Positions 7,507 through 8,222 of a stretch of DNA of 8,222 bases are shown here, piece by piece. This DNA comes from Planctomycetaceae bacterium (GTDB lineage Bacteria > Planctomycetota > Phycisphaerae > Phycisphaerales > SM1A02). The position numbers and the translations under genes are program-made. Within the stretch, counting starts at the first letter, position 1. Each line of letters opens with the position of its first letter. The notes below the pieces were generated by a model. The model was not told the DNA's origin. It ran no database searches and saw only the letters and a program-made list of their open reading frames with translations. Location of the stretch: assembly GCA_947459855.1 (NCBI GenBank), contig CANHFL010000034.1, forward strand, positions 1 to 8,222. The letters are read 5' to 3'.

Positions 7507-8190
7507 ATGAAGCTGAAGCCATACGACACGCACGGCAAGGCGCTGCTCATCGGGTTGATCCTGGGGATCTGCGTGGTGCCGCAGGCGGACTACGGGGCCC
7601 AGTTCATGCGCCCGATCGGCGCCGGCGTGGTCGTCACGATGGGCGGCATCGAGGCATGGAAGGTGGCCGGGCGCACGTGGGGACTGTCGGTGCTGGTGCT
7701 GGGGTGGATCTCCGTCGCCCTGGTCTCGCTGACCTCCCTGGGCGACACGCCGGGCGGACACGTCGTGCCGGGGTTCATGCTCGCCGCGGCGTACATCCTG
7801 GCGGCGGTGGCCGTGGTGCGCGCCGCGTTCGGCCGGCGGATGCACGGCGCGGAACGGATCTACTTCGGGATCTCCAGCTACATCATGCTGGGCATCGCGT
7901 TCGGGTCGGTGCACCAGCGCGTGGCGCTGCTGGACCCGGCGTCCTACCGCCTGGCCACGACGGGCGGCGAGGCGACGCGTTGGTCGGACTTCCTGTGGCT
8001 GAGCTTCAGCACGCTGACGACCGCCGGCTTCGGCGACGTGGTGCCCGTGAGCAATGCCGCGCGCATGATCTCCACGCTGGAAGCGGTGACCGGCGTCATG
8101 TTCCCCGCGGTCTTCCTGGCGCGGCTGGTGACGGCCGCCACCGAGGACGACGAGCGCGACGAGGCGGCGCGCACGCGGGACGCGAAGTGA
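7507..8190 (+). CDS. Potassium-channel-like membrane protein (six helices, TTAGFGD filter)
   Basis: A 227-residue integral membrane protein. Hydrophobic segments lie at about 11-25, 37-50, 59-78, 89-107 and 118-135, followed by a pore helix and filter and a last helix (about 187-210): an S1-S6 arrangement with one pore loop. The pore reads WSDFLWLSFSTLTTAGFGDVVP (159-180), matching the Ion_trans_2 pattern with TTAGFGD (171-177) in place of TTVGYGD. Acidic Asp177 and the following Pro are retained. The fourth segment lacks the regular arginine or lysine array of a voltage sensor, having only Arg105. The cytosolic tail is about 17 charged residues, so no RCK/TrkA-N or cyclic-nucleotide domain is present. 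The expected role is passive K+ (or Na+/K+) conduction at the inner membrane; selectivity is not certain. It is a single-gene unit divergent from the SGNH hydrolase gene. ATG 7507 fits the upstream hexamer and the first helix. Confidence 0.85.
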   Translation: MKLKPYDTHGKALLIGLILGICVVPQADYGAQFMRPIGAGVVVTMGGIEAWKVAGRTWGLSVLVLGWISVALVSLTSLGDTPGGHVVPGFMLAAAYILAAVAVVRAAFGRRMHGAERIYFGISSYIMLGIAFGSVHQRVALLDPASYRLATTGGEATRWSDFLWLSFSTLTTAGFGDVVPVSNAARMISTLEAVTGVMFPAVFLARLVTAATEDDERDEAARTRDAK

Positions 8191-8194
8191 GCGC

Positions 8195-8222
8195 TCAGTA
8201 CAGCACGCGCAACCGCACGGTG
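8195..8222 (-). CDS. Possible C-terminal end of a convergent gene (mostly outside window)
   Basis: Read on the minus strand, the last bases encode TVRLRVLY followed by a TGA stop at 8197-8195, four bases beyond the channel gene's stop. An alternating hydrophobic/charged strand ending in an aromatic residue would suit a beta-strand C-terminus, and the tight convergent spacing matches the junction near 2660. Eight codons are too few to establish a gene or name a family. Confidence 0.25.

Noticed and set aside
7459..7914. 152-residue N-terminal extension of the SGNH hydrolase
   Set aside because: The extension is antisense to the channel gene, has no recognisable motif, and would bury an obvious signal peptide starting at 7458.

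Overview
The window is gene-dense, very GC-rich bacterial chromosome (about 70% G+C or more by eye). It has eight well-supported protein genes, a possible ninth at the right edge, and no RNA gene, insertion sequence, CRISPR array or phage gene. The gene set (CsgG-fold envelope protein, DUF3592, exported DCGCT-type DUF1573 protein next to an exported thioredoxin, PAF-acetylhydrolase-like SGNH hydrolase, outer-envelope beta-propeller with ASST/PQQ-like repeats) fits a Gram-negative of the Planctomycetota or a neighbouring phylum. That placement is inferred from family content and is only moderately secure.

Layout. Positions 1-1593 (minus): a short DUF3592 membrane protein gene followed by a CsgG-domain exported protein gene that runs off the left edge. 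Positions 1638-2660 (plus): a divergently transcribed beta-propeller lipoprotein-like gene. Positions 7458-2667 (minus): a compact four-gene unit in the order SGNH hydrolase, Uup-type ABC-F ATPase, DUF1573 protein, thioredoxin-domain protein with a helical repeat tail, with gaps of 10, 32 and 28 bases. Positions 7507-8190 (plus): a six-helix potassium-channel-like protein, divergent from the four-gene unit. The last ~28 bases may hold the C-terminal codons of a convergent gene. No gene-free stretch exceeds 50 bases.

Functionally, six of the eight products are membrane or exported proteins. The exception among the recognisable cytosolic ones is Uup, a translation/recombination-linked ATPase. 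The DUF1573 and thioredoxin proteins both carry a cysteine motif and probably act in the periplasm, but no pathway can be assigned.

The most notable signal is regulatory. None of the eight starts has a Shine-Dalgarno sequence. The five genes that are first in a transcription unit, or could be, each have a TANNNT hexamer 7-9 bases before the start codon, while the three internal operon genes do not. This is the signature of leaderless mRNAs. It also points to a GTG start for the DUF3592 gene. I see no clear evidence of an undescribed defence or biosynthetic system.
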